Shown: positions 1-8,460, numbered from the stretch's first letter. The stretch is DNA of 64,000 bases from Acidovorax benzenivorans (GCF_028680575.1 NZ_JAPCKI010000010.1:36642-100641); one strand, 5' to 3'. Notes: a model not told the origin generated them from the sequence alone. A program made the numbers and translations.

Positions 1-1
1 G

Positions 2-79
2 CTGCCGCCAGTCACCATCGATCCGCCTGGCTCTGTCTCACCGCCCGTGCCTGCGGAAGATCGGGTCGGTGGCGAATGA
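2..79 (+). CDS. 3' end of an unidentified protein, cut by the window edge
   Basis: One frame is open from the window edge to a TGA at 77-79 and encodes about 25 proline- and valine-rich residues ending in DRVGGE. The composition suits the disordered tail of a secreted or membrane-anchored protein, but too little is visible for identification. It would be convergent with the minus-strand DUF1737 gene. The frame could also be open by chance, since stop codons are rare at this GC content. Confidence 0.35.
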   Translation: MPPVTIDPPGSVSPPVPAEDRVGGE

Positions 80-128
80 GCGACCGAGGTGCCGGTTCAG
101 CAAGCGGCCTGATGGGGGCGCTGCGCAG

Positions 129-380
129 TCAGGCCACTGTGCCGGGCCAAACGATGGCCTGCGCCACGATCACGGTTTGCCCGTTGAAGGTGGCCGCTGG
201 AGATCCGTACAAGCGATAGCCCAGCGCCAGCGCGTCGCTCACGCGGCGGCAAAAGCTGGCGTCGTCAGGGCCGGTGAGCAGGCGGTAGCTGGGCAGACCG
301 CCGGGCGGTGCGCTGGCCTGGGTGGTTGATGCGGGTAATGCTGGTGATGCGGGCGATGCAGTGGGGGTGACGACCGTCAT
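129..380 (-). CDS. DUF1737 domain protein
   Basis: This is an 83-residue protein of unknown function. Residues 1-28 are rich in Ala, Pro, Ser and Thr and look disordered. Residues 30-80 match the DUF1737 pattern as I know it: a YRLLTGPDD start, a conserved stretch about L-ALGYRLYGSP, and a hydrophobic end around VIVAQAI. The family is small, cytosolic and uncharacterised. The gene lies 8 bases downstream of the Nudix gene on the same strand, so the two are probably co-transcribed. Confidence 0.8.
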   Translation of the reverse strand: MTVVTPTASPASPALPASTTQASAPPGGLPSYRLLTGPDDASFCRRVSDALALGYRLYGSPAATFNGQTVIVAQAIVWPGTVA

Positions 381-388
381 TGCAGCGC

Positions 389-940
389 CTATTCAATGTC
401 AATGAAATGCATGCCCGTGGCGCCCGTCTTGCGGTCGGCAAAGTAGCACTCCAGCGTTTCCTTGACGGTGCGAAAGGCCAGCTCGTCCCAGGGCACTTCG
501 TCTTCGGCAAACAGTCGCGCCTCAATGGTCTCGTAGCCGGGGTTGAACTGGTCGCTGAGCAGCGTGGCCCGGTAGAACAGGTGTACCTGGCCCACGCGGC
601 GCACGTTCAGCAGGCTGAACAGGGGGCCCATTTCAATCTGTGCACCCGCCTCTTCATCGGTCTCACGCGCGGCACCCTGGGCCGTGGTTTCGTCCAGCTC
701 CATGAAGCCTGCGGGCAGCGTCCACTTGCCCCAGCGGGGTTCAATGTTGCGCTTGCACAGCAGGATGCGGCCATCGGGCAGCGCAGGCACCGTGCCCACC
801 ACGTTGAGCGGGTTCTCGTAGTGCACCGTGTTGCAGGCGGGGCACACTGCGCGCTGTTTGGTGTCTCCGTCGTCGGGCAGGCGGTACACCACGGCGGTGC
901 CACAGGCGCGGCAATGTTTGATGGGGCTGCGGTAGGTCAT
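389..940 (-). CDS. Nudix hydrolase with N-terminal zinc ribbon
   Basis: This 183-residue protein starts with a zinc ribbon (C10-x2-C13 and C33-x2-C36) followed by a Nudix fold. The Nudix box spans residues 78-100: G78, E84 and the catalytic R92-E93-x2-E96-E97 are all present. Proteins with this layout hydrolyse nucleoside diphosphate derivatives such as NADH or ADP-ribose; the exact substrate cannot be read from the sequence. Only the shorter zinc-ribbon-plus-Nudix form is present, without the N-terminal domain of E. coli NudC. It heads a two-gene unit with the DUF1737 gene. Confidence 0.88.
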   Translation of the reverse strand: MTYRSPIKHCRACGTAVVYRLPDDGDTKQRAVCPACNTVHYENPLNVVGTVPALPDGRILLCKRNIEPRWGKWTLPAGFMELDETTAQGAARETDEEAGAQIEMGPLFSLLNVRRVGQVHLFYRATLLSDQFNPGYETIEARLFAEDEVPWDELAFRTVKETLECYFADRKTGATGMHFIDIE

Positions 941-951
941 GCAGGGGATTG

Positions 952-1013
952 AGGGTCAAAATGGCTGGTGGCGCAAGTACAACAAGCGCCACCAGCTATG
1001 AAAAACGTAGTGA
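952..1013 (+). repeat. Dispersed palindromic repeat, copy 1
   Basis: This copy lies between the Nudix gene and the 3' end of the fumarylpyruvate hydrolase gene. It contains a perfect 11-base inverted repeat (964-974 and 986-996, loop of 11) followed by GCTATGAAAA, a variant of the family tail GCTATCAAAA. The stem could also serve as an intrinsic hairpin between neighbouring genes. Confidence 0.65.
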
Positions 1014-1050
1014 ATGATTTGCCGGGGCGATGGTGGTCGCCCGGCGGTCC

Positions 1051-1746
1051 TCACACCACGGTCAGGCGCAAGGGGGTAAGGCCTTCGACGCCGCCTTCGA
1101 GCGTATCGCCACGCACCACGGCGCCCACGCCTTCGGGGGTGCCCGTGTAGATCAGGTCGCCGGGTTGCAGCTCCCACGCGGCCGACAGGTGCTCAATGGT
1201 CTCGGCAATGTTCCAGATCAGCTGGGCCACGGTGCTGCGCTGGCGGTCCGCTCCGTTGACCTGCAGCCAGATAGGCGCATTGACCACATCGCCCGCCTGG
1301 GCCGCCGGGGTGATGGGGCCGATGGGTGCGCTGGCGTCAAAACCTTTGCCGATGCACCAGGGGCGGCCCTGTTTCTTCATGTCGTTTTGCAGGTCGCGGC
1401 GCGTCATGTCCAGGCCCACGGCGTAGCCATAGATGTGCGCCAACGCGTCGGCGGCTTGGATGTTCTTGCCACCCTTGCCAATGGCCACCACCAGCTCGAT
1501 CTCGTGGTGCAGGTTGGCCGTCAGGCTGGGGTAGGGCAGCTGGCCGGTTTCGCCAGCGTTGACGACCACAATGGCATCGGCGGGCTTCATGAAGAAGAAC
1601 GGTGGCTCGCGGCCGGTGAAGCCCATCTCCTTGGCGTGTTCTTCGTAGTTTCGGCCCACGCAGTAGATGCGGTGCACCGGAAAGCGCTCGCCGCGGCCCA
1701 CCACGGGCACGCTGACCACAGGGGCTGGAGAAAACACGTAGCTCAT
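1051..1746 (-). CDS. Fumarylacetoacetate hydrolase family protein, probable fumarylpyruvate hydrolase
   Basis: This 231-residue protein is a single FAH domain: the [14 protein letters not shown] start, the metal-site E in the [12 protein letters not shown] block, and the terminal [13 protein letters not shown] loop. At this length it matches NagK-type fumarylpyruvate hydrolases, which split fumarylpyruvate to fumarate and pyruvate at the end of the gentisate pathway. It is divergent from a MarR gene that is followed by a zeta-class GST, the expected maleylpyruvate isomerase partner, which supports this substrate. Other acylpyruvates remain possible. Confidence 0.85.
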   Translation of the reverse strand: MSYVFSPAPVVSVPVVGRGERFPVHRIYCVGRNYEEHAKEMGFTGREPPFFFMKPADAIVVVNAGETGQLPYPSLTANLHHEIELVVAIGKGGKNIQAADALAHIYGYAVGLDMTRRDLQNDMKKQGRPWCIGKGFDASAPIGPITPAAQAGDVVNAPIWLQVNGADRQRSTVAQLIWNIAETIEHLSAAWELQPGDLIYTGTPEGVGAVVRGDTLEGGVEGLTPLRLTVV

Positions 1747-1803
1747 GTCTGCCTTTCAATTGTTCTGGGGTTCTGGGGATGCCATCAAAAAGGTCGGGCG
1801 CCA

Positions 1804-1835
1804 TAGGGTGCACGCCCTAGTGTGGCAGTGTGCCA
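1804..1835. promoter_or_regulatory. Candidate MarR operator region
   Basis: Two dyads lie in the 130-base divergent spacer. One is TAGGG (1804-1808) paired with CCCTA (1815-1819). The other is the perfect palindrome TGGCA-GTG-TGCCA (1823-1835). MarR repressors usually bind short palindromes between themselves and a divergent target. Assignment to this MarR is inference. Confidence 0.45.
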
Positions 1836-1880
1836 TGGGCGCGAGCGCTCTGCTGGGGGGCGCTACACTCGCGCCCATGG
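1833..1880 (+). promoter_or_regulatory. Long inverted repeat that includes the marR start codon
   Basis: CCATGGGCGCGAG at 1833-1845 is exactly complementary to CTCGCGCCCATGG at 1868-1880, giving a 13-base stem with a 22-base loop. The ATG of the MarR gene (1877-1879) lies in the right arm. In mRNA the start codon would be paired, unless transcription starts inside the left arm. Confidence 0.5.
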
Positions 1881-2332
1881 CAAAGAGCTTCGATTTCCAC
1901 AATACGCCGGGCCACCTGGTGCGCCGCGCCCACCAGCGGACCGTGGCACTTTTCATGGAAGAGACGGCCGGATTTGACGTGACGCCGGTGCAGTTCGCCA
2001 TCCTGCATGAGCTACTGGCCCAGCCGGGCGAGGACCAGGTCACCCTGGCCGCCCGCGTGGCGTTCGATGCGGCCACTTCGGGTTCGGTGATCGGGCGCCT
2101 GGAAAAGCGCGGCTGGATCCGCCGCGAGCCCGACACCCGCGACCGCCGCCGCAAGCTGCTGTGGATCACCCCCGAAGGCGAAGTGGCTGCCCTGCAGATG
2201 CGTGACGCCGCTCAGCGCGTGCAAGAACGCCTGACAGCACCGCTCACCGCCCAGGAAAGCGCCGACCTGATGGTGCTGCTCTCCAAAGTCGTTTACAACC
2301 ACCAGGATCCGGCAGGCACCTCGGGCGCCTGA
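1877..2332 (+). CDS. MarR-family transcriptional regulator
   Basis: This is a 151-residue MarR-type winged-helix regulator. The DNA-binding region spans about residues 40-95: a helix-turn-helix around TLAARVAFDAATSGSVIGRLE, then a wing with the family signature REPDTRDRRRK. A longer reading from 1745 would add 44 residues without MarR homology and start inside the divergent promoter region, so the ATG at 1877 was chosen. It probably senses an aromatic intermediate and controls the divergent hydrolase gene and the isomerase gene downstream. Confidence 0.88.
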   Translation: MAKSFDFHNTPGHLVRRAHQRTVALFMEETAGFDVTPVQFAILHELLAQPGEDQVTLAARVAFDAATSGSVIGRLEKRGWIRREPDTRDRRRKLLWITPEGEVAALQMRDAAQRVQERLTAPLTAQESADLMVLLSKVVYNHQDPAGTSGA

Positions 2333-2445
2333 CCTTCACGCCCGGATGCTCCCAGGTCCCCGGGGGCATGCCATCTGCGGCGTGTCGGCACCACGATGCG
2401 CCTGTTCCGTATCCCTCACTGACTCACAAGAGGCTCCGCTCTTCC

Positions 2446-3114
2446 ATGCAGTTGTACAACTACTTTCGCTCTTCCGCCTCGTTCCGCGTGCGCATTGCGC
2501 TGCAGCTCAAGGGCCTGGACTATGACTATCTGCCCGTGCACCTCGTCAAGGGCGAACACAAGGACCCTGAGTACCTGCGCCGCATCGGCGACGCGCTGGT
2601 GCCCACGCTGGTGACCGACGGCGGCACGGCGCTGTCGCAGTCCATGGCCATCATCGAATACCTGGACGAAACCCACCCGACGCCCGCGCTGCTGCCCGCC
2701 ACGCCGCTGGCCCGGGCCCGGGTGCGGGCGCTGGCGCAGATGGTGGCGTGCGAGATCCATCCGCTCAACAACTTGCGCGTGCTCAAGTACCTGGTGCGCG
2801 ACCTGAAGGTGGATGAGAACGCCAAGAACGCCTGGTACCACCACTGGGTGCGCAGTGGGCTGGAGGCTTTCGAGCGGCAGCTGGAGCTGCTGGCCCAGGA
2901 GCGCGCAGCGCAGGGCATGGCGCCCTCGGTGCTGTGCTGGGGCGACACGCCCACGCTGGCCGACTGCTGCCTGGTGCCGCAGATCTTCAACGCCCAGCGC
3001 TTCAACGTCAGCCTGGACGGCCTGCCGCTCACCATGGGGGTCTTTGATGCCTGCATGGCACTGCCTGTGTTCCAGCAGGCGCAGCCATCGGCCTGCCCGG
3101 ACAACGAGGCGTGA
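2446..3114 (+). CDS. Maleylpyruvate/maleylacetoacetate isomerase, zeta-class GST
   Basis: This 222-residue protein has a thioredoxin-like N-terminal domain with the zeta-class glutathione motif RSSASFRVRIAL (residues 7-18), then an all-helical GST C-terminal domain. These enzymes use glutathione to isomerise maleylacetoacetate or maleylpyruvate to the fumaryl form. The neighbouring hydrolase and MarR regulator favour maleylpyruvate, i.e. the gentisate route, but a homogentisate role is not excluded. No ring-cleaving dioxygenase is in the window. The ATG at 2446 begins the conserved MQLYNYFRSS; upstream sequence is unlike the family. The stop overlaps the next gene by GTGA. Confidence 0.88.
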   Translation: MQLYNYFRSSASFRVRIALQLKGLDYDYLPVHLVKGEHKDPEYLRRIGDALVPTLVTDGGTALSQSMAIIEYLDETHPTPALLPATPLARARVRALAQMVACEIHPLNNLRVLKYLVRDLKVDENAKNAWYHHWVRSGLEAFERQLELLAQERAAQGMAPSVLCWGDTPTLADCCLVPQIFNAQRFNVSLDGLPLTMGVFDACMALPVFQQAQPSACPDNEA

Positions 3115-4046
3115 CCAGTCTGTCGGCGTCCGCGTCAGCATGGCCTGCGGGCCGCATCGCTGACTGGCTGGTGCCCGACTGGCCCGCGCCACCCGGTGTG
3201 CACGCGCTGTGCACCACGCGGGCGGGCGGCGTGAGCCGCGCACCGTACGACCAGTTCAACCTGGGCACCCATGTGGGTGACGATCCGCTGTCGGTGGCTG
3301 CCAACCGGCAGACCTTGCAGTCCGCCTTGCAGGCCACGACCCCAGGCGCCCGCGCTGTGTTCTTGAACCAGGTGCACGGCGATGGCGTGGTGCTGCTCGA
3401 CGGGCGTACCTCTGACGGCACCGAGGCCGATGCCTGTGTGGCCAGCGCGCCAGGCGCCGTCTGCACCATCATGGTGGCCGACTGTCTGCCGGTGTTGCTG
3501 ACCCACCGCTCCGGCCAGGTGGTGGCGGCAGCCCACGCAGGCTGGCGAGGGCTGGCGGGGCATGCAGGGCAGGGGGTGTTGGAGGCTGTTTTCAAGCATT
3601 TTTGCCTCCAAGCGCAGGTGGATCATGCGCCAATAGCTATCAAAAGCGGAGCAAGTGCGTCGCCCGTAGCTGCCGCAGCTTCTTCTGACGTGGCTGCCGA
3701 CACGCTGGCCTGGCTGGGCCCCTGCATCGGCCCAACGGCCTTTGAGGTGGGGGCCGATGTTCGTGCTGCGTTTTGCGACCCCCAGGGCGCCATCCCGGAC
3801 GCCATGAGCGAGGCTGCAGCATCCTGCTTTGTGGCCCGGGCCGATGCGCCCGGCAAGTACCTGTGCGATCTGGCAGGGCTGGCCCGACTGCGGCTGCATG
3901 CCATGGGCATCACCCACATTTATGGCAACGACAGTACCCCGCCGTGGTGCACGGTCACGCAGGGCTCAAGGTTCTTTTCGCACCGCCGCGACAGCGCTAC
4001 CCTCGGCGGCAGCGGGCGCTTTGCCGCCTGCATCTGGCGCGGCTGA
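3111..4046 (+). CDS. pgeF: Peptidoglycan editing factor PgeF (laccase-domain, YfiH family)
   Basis: This 311-residue protein starts at a GTG that overlaps the preceding stop (GTGA), so it is probably translationally coupled. Family metal/active-site motifs are present: NQVHGDGV, VADCLPVLL and AAHAGWRG, with the later LGPCIGP block. PgeF cleaves wrongly incorporated residues, such as serine, from the first position of the peptidoglycan stem peptide. It is longer than the usual 240-270 residues because of an insert after the AAHAGWRG block, at about residues 163-200. That insert is encoded by a copy of the dispersed repeat (3599-3650) and an alanine-rich linker. Confidence 0.9.
   Translation: MTSLSASASAWPAGRIADWLVPDWPAPPGVHALCTTRAGGVSRAPYDQFNLGTHVGDDPLSVAANRQTLQSALQATTPGARAVFLNQVHGDGVVLLDGRTSDGTEADACVASAPGAVCTIMVADCLPVLLTHRSGQVVAAAHAGWRGLAGHAGQGVLEAVFKHFCLQAQVDHAPIAIKSGASASPVAAAASSDVAADTLAWLGPCIGPTAFEVGADVRAAFCDPQGAIPDAMSEAAASCFVARADAPGKYLCDLAGLARLRLHAMGITHIYGNDSTPPWCTVTQGSRFFSHRRDSATLGGSGRFAACIWRG
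3599..3650 (+). repeat. Dispersed palindromic repeat, copy 2, inside pgeF
   Basis: The copy reads TTTTTGCCTCCAAGCGC, a spacer, then GCGCCAATAGCTATCAAAA. It is in the sense direction of pgeF and is translated in frame, with the tail GCT-ATC-AAA giving Ala-Ile-Lys. It falls in a region where the protein is longer than its relatives, so it looks like a tolerated insertion. Confidence 0.75.
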
Positions 4047-4307
4047 CGCTGCCGACTCGGCTCCCGCATCGGCCACGCGGGCTGCAGCCTGCTCCGCGTC
4101 ATATGCAGCCTGTTCGGACGCCTCCCGTTCCTTGATCTTGCGCTTGCGCGAAGGCGTGCCCAGGATGTACACCAGAATGCCCATGGGCAGCAGGCCGTAC
4201 AACACAAACGTGATGATGGCGCCCAGTACGGTACCCTGGGGACTGGTGGCCTCGGCCACCGCCATCATGAGCGTGACGTAGGTCCAGGCGATGACGATGA
4301 GGTACAT
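3966..4307 (-). CDS. Small membrane protein of unknown function
   Basis: This 113-residue protein has two predicted membrane segments (about residues 1-17 and 26-46), then a basic stretch SRKRKIKERE and a long Ala/Glu-rich tail, presumably cytosolic. No family was recognised with confidence. The ATG at 4307 was chosen because residues upstream of it look random, and the membrane segment starts at this Met. The gene is convergent with pgeF and its last 81 bases overlap the pgeF 3' end. It is divergent from phaC, with about 120 bases between the starts. Confidence 0.65.
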   Translation of the reverse strand: MYLIVIAWTYVTLMMAVAEATSPQGTVLGAIITFVLYGLLPMGILVYILGTPSRKRKIKEREASEQAAYDAEQAAARVADAGAESAASAAPDAGGKAPAAAEGSAVAAVRKEP

Positions 4308-4337
4308 TGATTTGTGTGCACTGAAAGCGTTGAATTC

Positions 4338-4365
4338 GTTGCCATGCACCATGGGGGTGGGCAAC
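4338..4365. promoter_or_regulatory. Candidate operator upstream of phaC
   Basis: GTTGCC (4338-4343) and GGCAAC (4360-4365) form an inverted repeat in the spacer between phaC and the divergent membrane-protein gene. The placement suits a regulator such as PhaR, but the sequence alone does not name the factor. Confidence 0.25.
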
Positions 4366-4430
4366 AATGAACCTGCGAGACAAAAACCAGGCCCCAGCCG
4401 CTGCAAGCGACCAACCATTGAGGAATGAGC

Positions 4431-6134
4431 ATGACTTCTGAATCACCCTGGGCCGAGAGCGCCCAGCAGTTCCAGCAGATTTTCGGGCAAAGCTGGTCGC
4501 AGGCGCTGCAATCGTTTCAGAAACTGGACCTGGGGAGCGCGCAGGTACCTGCCGCAGCCCCCCTGAAGCTGTCGCAAACCAAGCTGCAGGCCCTGCAGCA
4601 GCAATACCTCAAAGAAGCCCAGGACCTCTGGGCGCAGGGCCTGCAGGGGCCCCCCGAAGTCAAGGACAAGCGCTTTGCCGGCGAGGGTTGGGCCAGCAAT
4701 CCCGTGGCGGCGTTTTCTGCTGCCGCCTACCTGCTCAACGCCCGCACCCTCATGGGCCTGGCCGAAGCGGTGGAGGCTGACGAAAAGACCAAGGCCCGCA
4801 TTCGTTTTGGTGTGGAGCAGTGGATGGCTGCCATGGCACCCAGCAACTTCCTCGCCTTCAACGCCGAAGCACAAAAGAAAGCCATCGAGACCAAGGGCGA
4901 AAGCATTGCCAAGGGCATGCAGAACCTGCTGCACGACATCACCCAGGGCCATGTGTCGATGACCGACGAAAGCCTGTTCGAGGTGGGCCGCAACGTGGCA
5001 ACCACAGAAGGTGCGGTGGTGTACGAGAACGAGCTGTTCCAGCTGCTCGAATACAAGCCCCTCACTGCCAAGGTGTACGAACGCCCGTTCCTGCTGGTGC
5101 CGCCCTGCATCAACAAGTTCTACATCCTCGACCTGCAGCCCGAGAACTCGCTGATCCGCTATGCGGTGGAACAAGGCCACCGCACCTTCGTGGTGAGCTG
5201 GCGCAACCCTGACGACAGCCTGGCCCATAAGACTTGGGACGACTACGTGGAAGACGGCGCCATGGCCGCCATCGACGTAGTGCAGAACATCACCGGTGCC
5301 GAGCAGATCAACGCGCTGGGTTTTTGCGTGGGCGGCACCATCCTGTCCAATGCGCTGGCCGTGCTGGCAGCGCGCGGCGACGAGCCCGTGGCCAGTGCCA
5401 CCTTCCTCACCACGCTGATCGACTTCACCGACACGGGCATTCTGGACGTGTTCATCGATGAAGCCTTCGTCAAGTTCCGCGAGATGCAGATGGGCCATGG
5501 CGGGCTGATGAAGGGGCAGGACCTGGCGTCCACCTTCAGCTTTTTGCGACCCAACGATCTGGTCTGGAACTACGTGGTGGGCAACTACCTCAAGGGCGAA
5601 ACGCCGCCGCCGTTTGACCTGCTGTACTGGAACAGCGACAGCACCAACCTGCCCGGCCCGTTCTACGCGTGGTACCTGCGCAATTTCTACCTGGAGAACA
5701 ACCTGGTCAAGCCAGGCAAGCTCACCGTGTGCGGCGAAAAGCTGGACCTGGGCAATCTCGACCTGCCCGTGTACATCTACGGCTCGCGCGAAGACCACAT
5801 CGTGCCGGCCACGGCTGCTTACGCGTCCACCCAGGTGCTTCCGGGCAAGAAGCGCTTTGTCATGGGCGCTTCAGGCCACATCGCCGGGGTGATCAACCCT
5901 CCTGCCAAGGGCAAGCGCAGCCACTGGACCCGTGCCGACGGCAAGTTTCCCGCCACGCTGGACCAATGGATGGAAGGCTCCACCGAGCACCCTGGCAGTT
6001 GGTGGACCGACTGGTCAGGCTGGCTCAAGAGCCATGCGGGCAAGCAGATTGCCGCGCCCAAGGCCTATGGCAAGGGCACCAAATTCAAGGCCATCGAACC
6101 TGCACCTGGCCGCTACGTCAAGCAGAAAGCCTGA
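4431..6134 (+). CDS. phaC: Class I polyhydroxyalkanoate synthase
   Basis: This 567-residue enzyme polymerises (R)-3-hydroxyacyl-CoA into polyester at the storage granule surface. The lipase-box-like motif GFCVGG places the catalytic cysteine at residue 299. The acid (in SREDHIVP) and base (in the GASGHIAGV block) of the triad are also visible. The length is typical of class I short-chain synthases. Two in-frame ATGs occur at 4425 and 4431. The GAGGA at 4420-4424 abuts the first but has 6-base spacing to the second, so 4431 is preferred. The thiolase gene follows 70 bases downstream. Confidence 0.95.
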   Translation: MTSESPWAESAQQFQQIFGQSWSQALQSFQKLDLGSAQVPAAAPLKLSQTKLQALQQQYLKEAQDLWAQGLQGPPEVKDKRFAGEGWASNPVAAFSAAAYLLNARTLMGLAEAVEADEKTKARIRFGVEQWMAAMAPSNFLAFNAEAQKKAIETKGESIAKGMQNLLHDITQGHVSMTDESLFEVGRNVATTEGAVVYENELFQLLEYKPLTAKVYERPFLLVPPCINKFYILDLQPENSLIRYAVEQGHRTFVVSWRNPDDSLAHKTWDDYVEDGAMAAIDVVQNITGAEQINALGFCVGGTILSNALAVLAARGDEPVASATFLTTLIDFTDTGILDVFIDEAFVKFREMQMGHGGLMKGQDLASTFSFLRPNDLVWNYVVGNYLKGETPPPFDLLYWNSDSTNLPGPFYAWYLRNFYLENNLVKPGKLTVCGEKLDLGNLDLPVYIYGSREDHIVPATAAYASTQVLPGKKRFVMGASGHIAGVINPPAKGKRSHWTRADGKFPATLDQWMEGSTEHPGSWWTDWSGWLKSHAGKQIAAPKAYGKGTKFKAIEPAPGRYVKQKA

Positions 6135-6204
6135 TACGCAAAAGTCCTGACTTAGGGCGCTGCGAGAATCATTGAACCACCACTAACCACTACAAGGACA
6201 TTCC

Positions 6205-7383
6205 ATGGAAGACATCGTCATCGTTTCGGCCGCTCGCACCGCTGTGGGCAAATTTGGTGGCGCGCTGGCCAAGACGCCTGCGACCGAACTCGGCGCCATC
6301 GTGATCCGCGAAGCCATCGCGCGTGCGGGCCTCTCGTCCGACCAGATCGGCGAAGTCATCATGGGCCAGGTGTTGGCGGCTGGCGTGGGCCAGAACCCCG
6401 CACGCCAGGCCTCCATGAAGGCAGGTGTGGCCAAGGAAACCCCGGCCCTCACCATCAACGCGGTGTGCGGCTCTGGCCTCAAGGCCGTGATGCTGGCGGC
6501 GCAGGCCGTGGCCTGGGGTGACAGCGAGATCGTCGTGGCCGGCGGCCAGGAAAGCATGAGCCTGGCACCTCACGTGCTGCCGGGCTCGCGTGACGGCCAG
6601 CGCATGGGCGACTGGAAGCTGGTCGACACCATGATCGTGGACGGCCTGTGGGACGTTTACAACCAGTACCACATGGGCATCACGGCGGAAAACGTGGCCA
6701 AGCAGTACGGAATCACCCGCGACATGCAGGATGCCCTGGCCCTGGCCAGCCAGCAAAAGGCAGCTGCTGCGCAAGACGCAGGCAAATTCGCCGACGAAAT
6801 CGTGGGTGTGAGTCTGGCGCAGAAGAAGGGCGACCCCATCCTGTTCAACGCGGATGAATACCTGAACCGCAAAACCAACGCCGAGGCGCTGGCAGGCCTG
6901 CGCCCCGCATTTGACAAGGCGGGCAGCGTGACCGCCGGCAATGCCTCGGGTCTGAACGACGGCGCTGCTGCTGTGGTGGTGATGACTGCCAAGAAGGCCG
7001 CCGCTCTGGGCCTCAAGCCTCTGGCTCGTATCGCCGCCTTTGGCACCAGCGGCCTGGACCCTGCCACCATGGGCATGGGCCCCGTGCCTGCCTCGCGCAA
7101 GGCCCTGCAGCGCGCTGGATGGAATGCTGCCGACGTGGACCTGTTCGAGCTGAACGAAGCCTTTGCGGCCCAGGCCTGCGCTGTGAACAAGGAGCTGGCC
7201 ATTGACCCTGCCAAGGTCAACGTGAACGGCGGTGCCATCGCCATCGGCCACCCCATCGGCGCGTCCGGTTGTCGTATCCTGGTCACGCTGCTGCATGAAA
7301 TGCAGCGCCGTGATGCCAAGAAGGGCTTGGCTGCGCTGTGTATTGGTGGCGGCATGGGCGTGTCGCTGGCTTTGGAACGCTAA
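6205..7383 (+). CDS. phaA: Acetyl-CoA acetyltransferase (beta-ketothiolase)
   Basis: This 392-residue thiolase condenses two acetyl-CoA to acetoacetyl-CoA, the first step of polyhydroxybutyrate synthesis. The acylated cysteine is C88 in NAVCGSG. The histidine in the IGHPIGASG loop and the second cysteine in CIGGGMG complete the active site. Full length and collinear with biosynthetic PhaA. It follows phaC and is closed by an intrinsic terminator at 7464-7491, so phaC-phaA form one unit. Confidence 0.95.
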   Translation: MEDIVIVSAARTAVGKFGGALAKTPATELGAIVIREAIARAGLSSDQIGEVIMGQVLAAGVGQNPARQASMKAGVAKETPALTINAVCGSGLKAVMLAAQAVAWGDSEIVVAGGQESMSLAPHVLPGSRDGQRMGDWKLVDTMIVDGLWDVYNQYHMGITAENVAKQYGITRDMQDALALASQQKAAAAQDAGKFADEIVGVSLAQKKGDPILFNADEYLNRKTNAEALAGLRPAFDKAGSVTAGNASGLNDGAAAVVVMTAKKAAALGLKPLARIAAFGTSGLDPATMGMGPVPASRKALQRAGWNAADVDLFELNEAFAAQACAVNKELAIDPAKVNVNGGAIAIGHPIGASGCRILVTLLHEMQRRDAKKGLAALCIGGGMGVSLALER

Positions 7384-7463
7384 AGCCATTAGCCCGGGCG
7401 GGGTCGCATCATGGGGTGCAGCTCCGGCCCTATTGATCGATAGCGCAGCTGTCGATGGTGAGG

Positions 7464-7491
7464 AGGCCGCATGCTATGCGGCCTTTTTTTT
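7464..7491 (+). terminator. Intrinsic terminator after phaA
   Basis: AGGCCGCAT (7464-7472) pairs exactly with ATGCGGCCT (7476-7484) across a GCT loop and runs into eight T residues. It separates phaC-phaA from phaB. Confidence 0.9.
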
Positions 7492-7664
7492 GATGCATCT
7501 GCAGGCGCCACTCCGGTGAAGCCTTGTTCAGCTTGCCTTGCGTCAACTGTGCGATGCATGTGGATATGTCAAAAAGGAAAGGGCTTCAGTGTTTTCCTTC
7601 ACGGCAGTGCCCAATTTCTTCGGTAGAGTGGGTCCTGAGCCAATTACTAACAAGGAGAAATCAC

Positions 7665-8402
7665 ATGAGCCAGAAAGTCGCGTACGTCACCGGCGGTATG
7701 GGAGGCATCGGCACCGCCATTTGCCAACGTCTGCACAAGGAAGGTTTCAAAGTCATCGCTGGCTGCGGCCCGACACGGGATCACGCCAAGTGGCTGGCAG
7801 AACAAAAGGCCCTGGGATACACGTTTTATGCGTCTGTGGGCAATGTGGGTGATTGGGATTCCACCGTGGAAGCCTTTGGCAAGACCAAGGCAGAACACGG
7901 CGCCATCGATGTGCTGGTGAACAACGCAGGCATCACGCGGGACCGCATGTTCCTCAAGATGTCGCGTGAAGACTGGGACGCTGTGATCGAAACCAACCTC
8001 AACAGCATGTTCAACGTCACCAAGCAAGTGGTGTCCGACATGGTGGAAAAGGGCTGGGGCCGCATCATCAATATCAGCTCGGTCAACGGCGAAAAAGGCC
8101 AGGCAGGGCAAACCAACTACTCTGCCGCCAAGGCAGGCATGCACGGCTTCTCGATGGCCCTGGCTCAGGAACTGGCTACCAAGGGCGTTACCGTCAACAC
8201 GGTGAGCCCTGGCTATATTGGCACTGACATGGTCAAGGCCATCCGCCCGGACGTACTGGAAAAGATCGTGGCGACCGTTCCTGTCAAACGCCTGGGCGAG
8301 CCCAGCGAGATCGCGTCGATCATCGCCTGGCTGGCCTCGGAAGAGGGTGGATACGCCACAGGCGCAGACTTTTCGGTCAATGGTGGCCTGCACATGGGCT
8401 AG
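7665..8402 (+). CDS. phaB: Acetoacetyl-CoA reductase (NADPH)
   Basis: This 245-residue short-chain dehydrogenase reduces acetoacetyl-CoA to (R)-3-hydroxybutyryl-CoA for PhaC. It shows the nucleotide loop TGGMGGIG, the NNAG motif, and the catalytic Ser-Tyr-Lys set in the NISSVNG and NYSAAKAG blocks. The ATG at 7665 follows AAGGAG with good spacing; an upstream extension lacks family homology. A terminator lies between phaA and this gene and another follows it, so phaB is probably a single-gene transcript with its own promoter in 7492-7664. Confidence 0.94.
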   Translation: MSQKVAYVTGGMGGIGTAICQRLHKEGFKVIAGCGPTRDHAKWLAEQKALGYTFYASVGNVGDWDSTVEAFGKTKAEHGAIDVLVNNAGITRDRMFLKMSREDWDAVIETNLNSMFNVTKQVVSDMVEKGWGRIINISSVNGEKGQAGQTNYSAAKAGMHGFSMALAQELATKGVTVNTVSPGYIGTDMVKAIRPDVLEKIVATVPVKRLGEPSEIASIIAWLASEEGGYATGADFSVNGGLHMG

Positions 8403-8426
8403 ACATCGGCTCAGTCCCTTTGGACC

Positions 8427-8460
8427 AACAAAAAACCCCGCATCTGCGGGGTTTTTTGTT
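8427..8460 (+). terminator. Strong intrinsic terminator after phaB
   Basis: A perfect 16-base stem (8427-8442 with 8445-8460) and a 2-base TC gap flanked by A and T runs make a terminator that would work in either direction. It lies 25 bases after the phaB stop. Confidence 0.95.

Noticed and set aside
69..329. 86-residue plus-strand frame at the window start
   Set aside because: It is antisense to the DUF1737 gene and has no domain.
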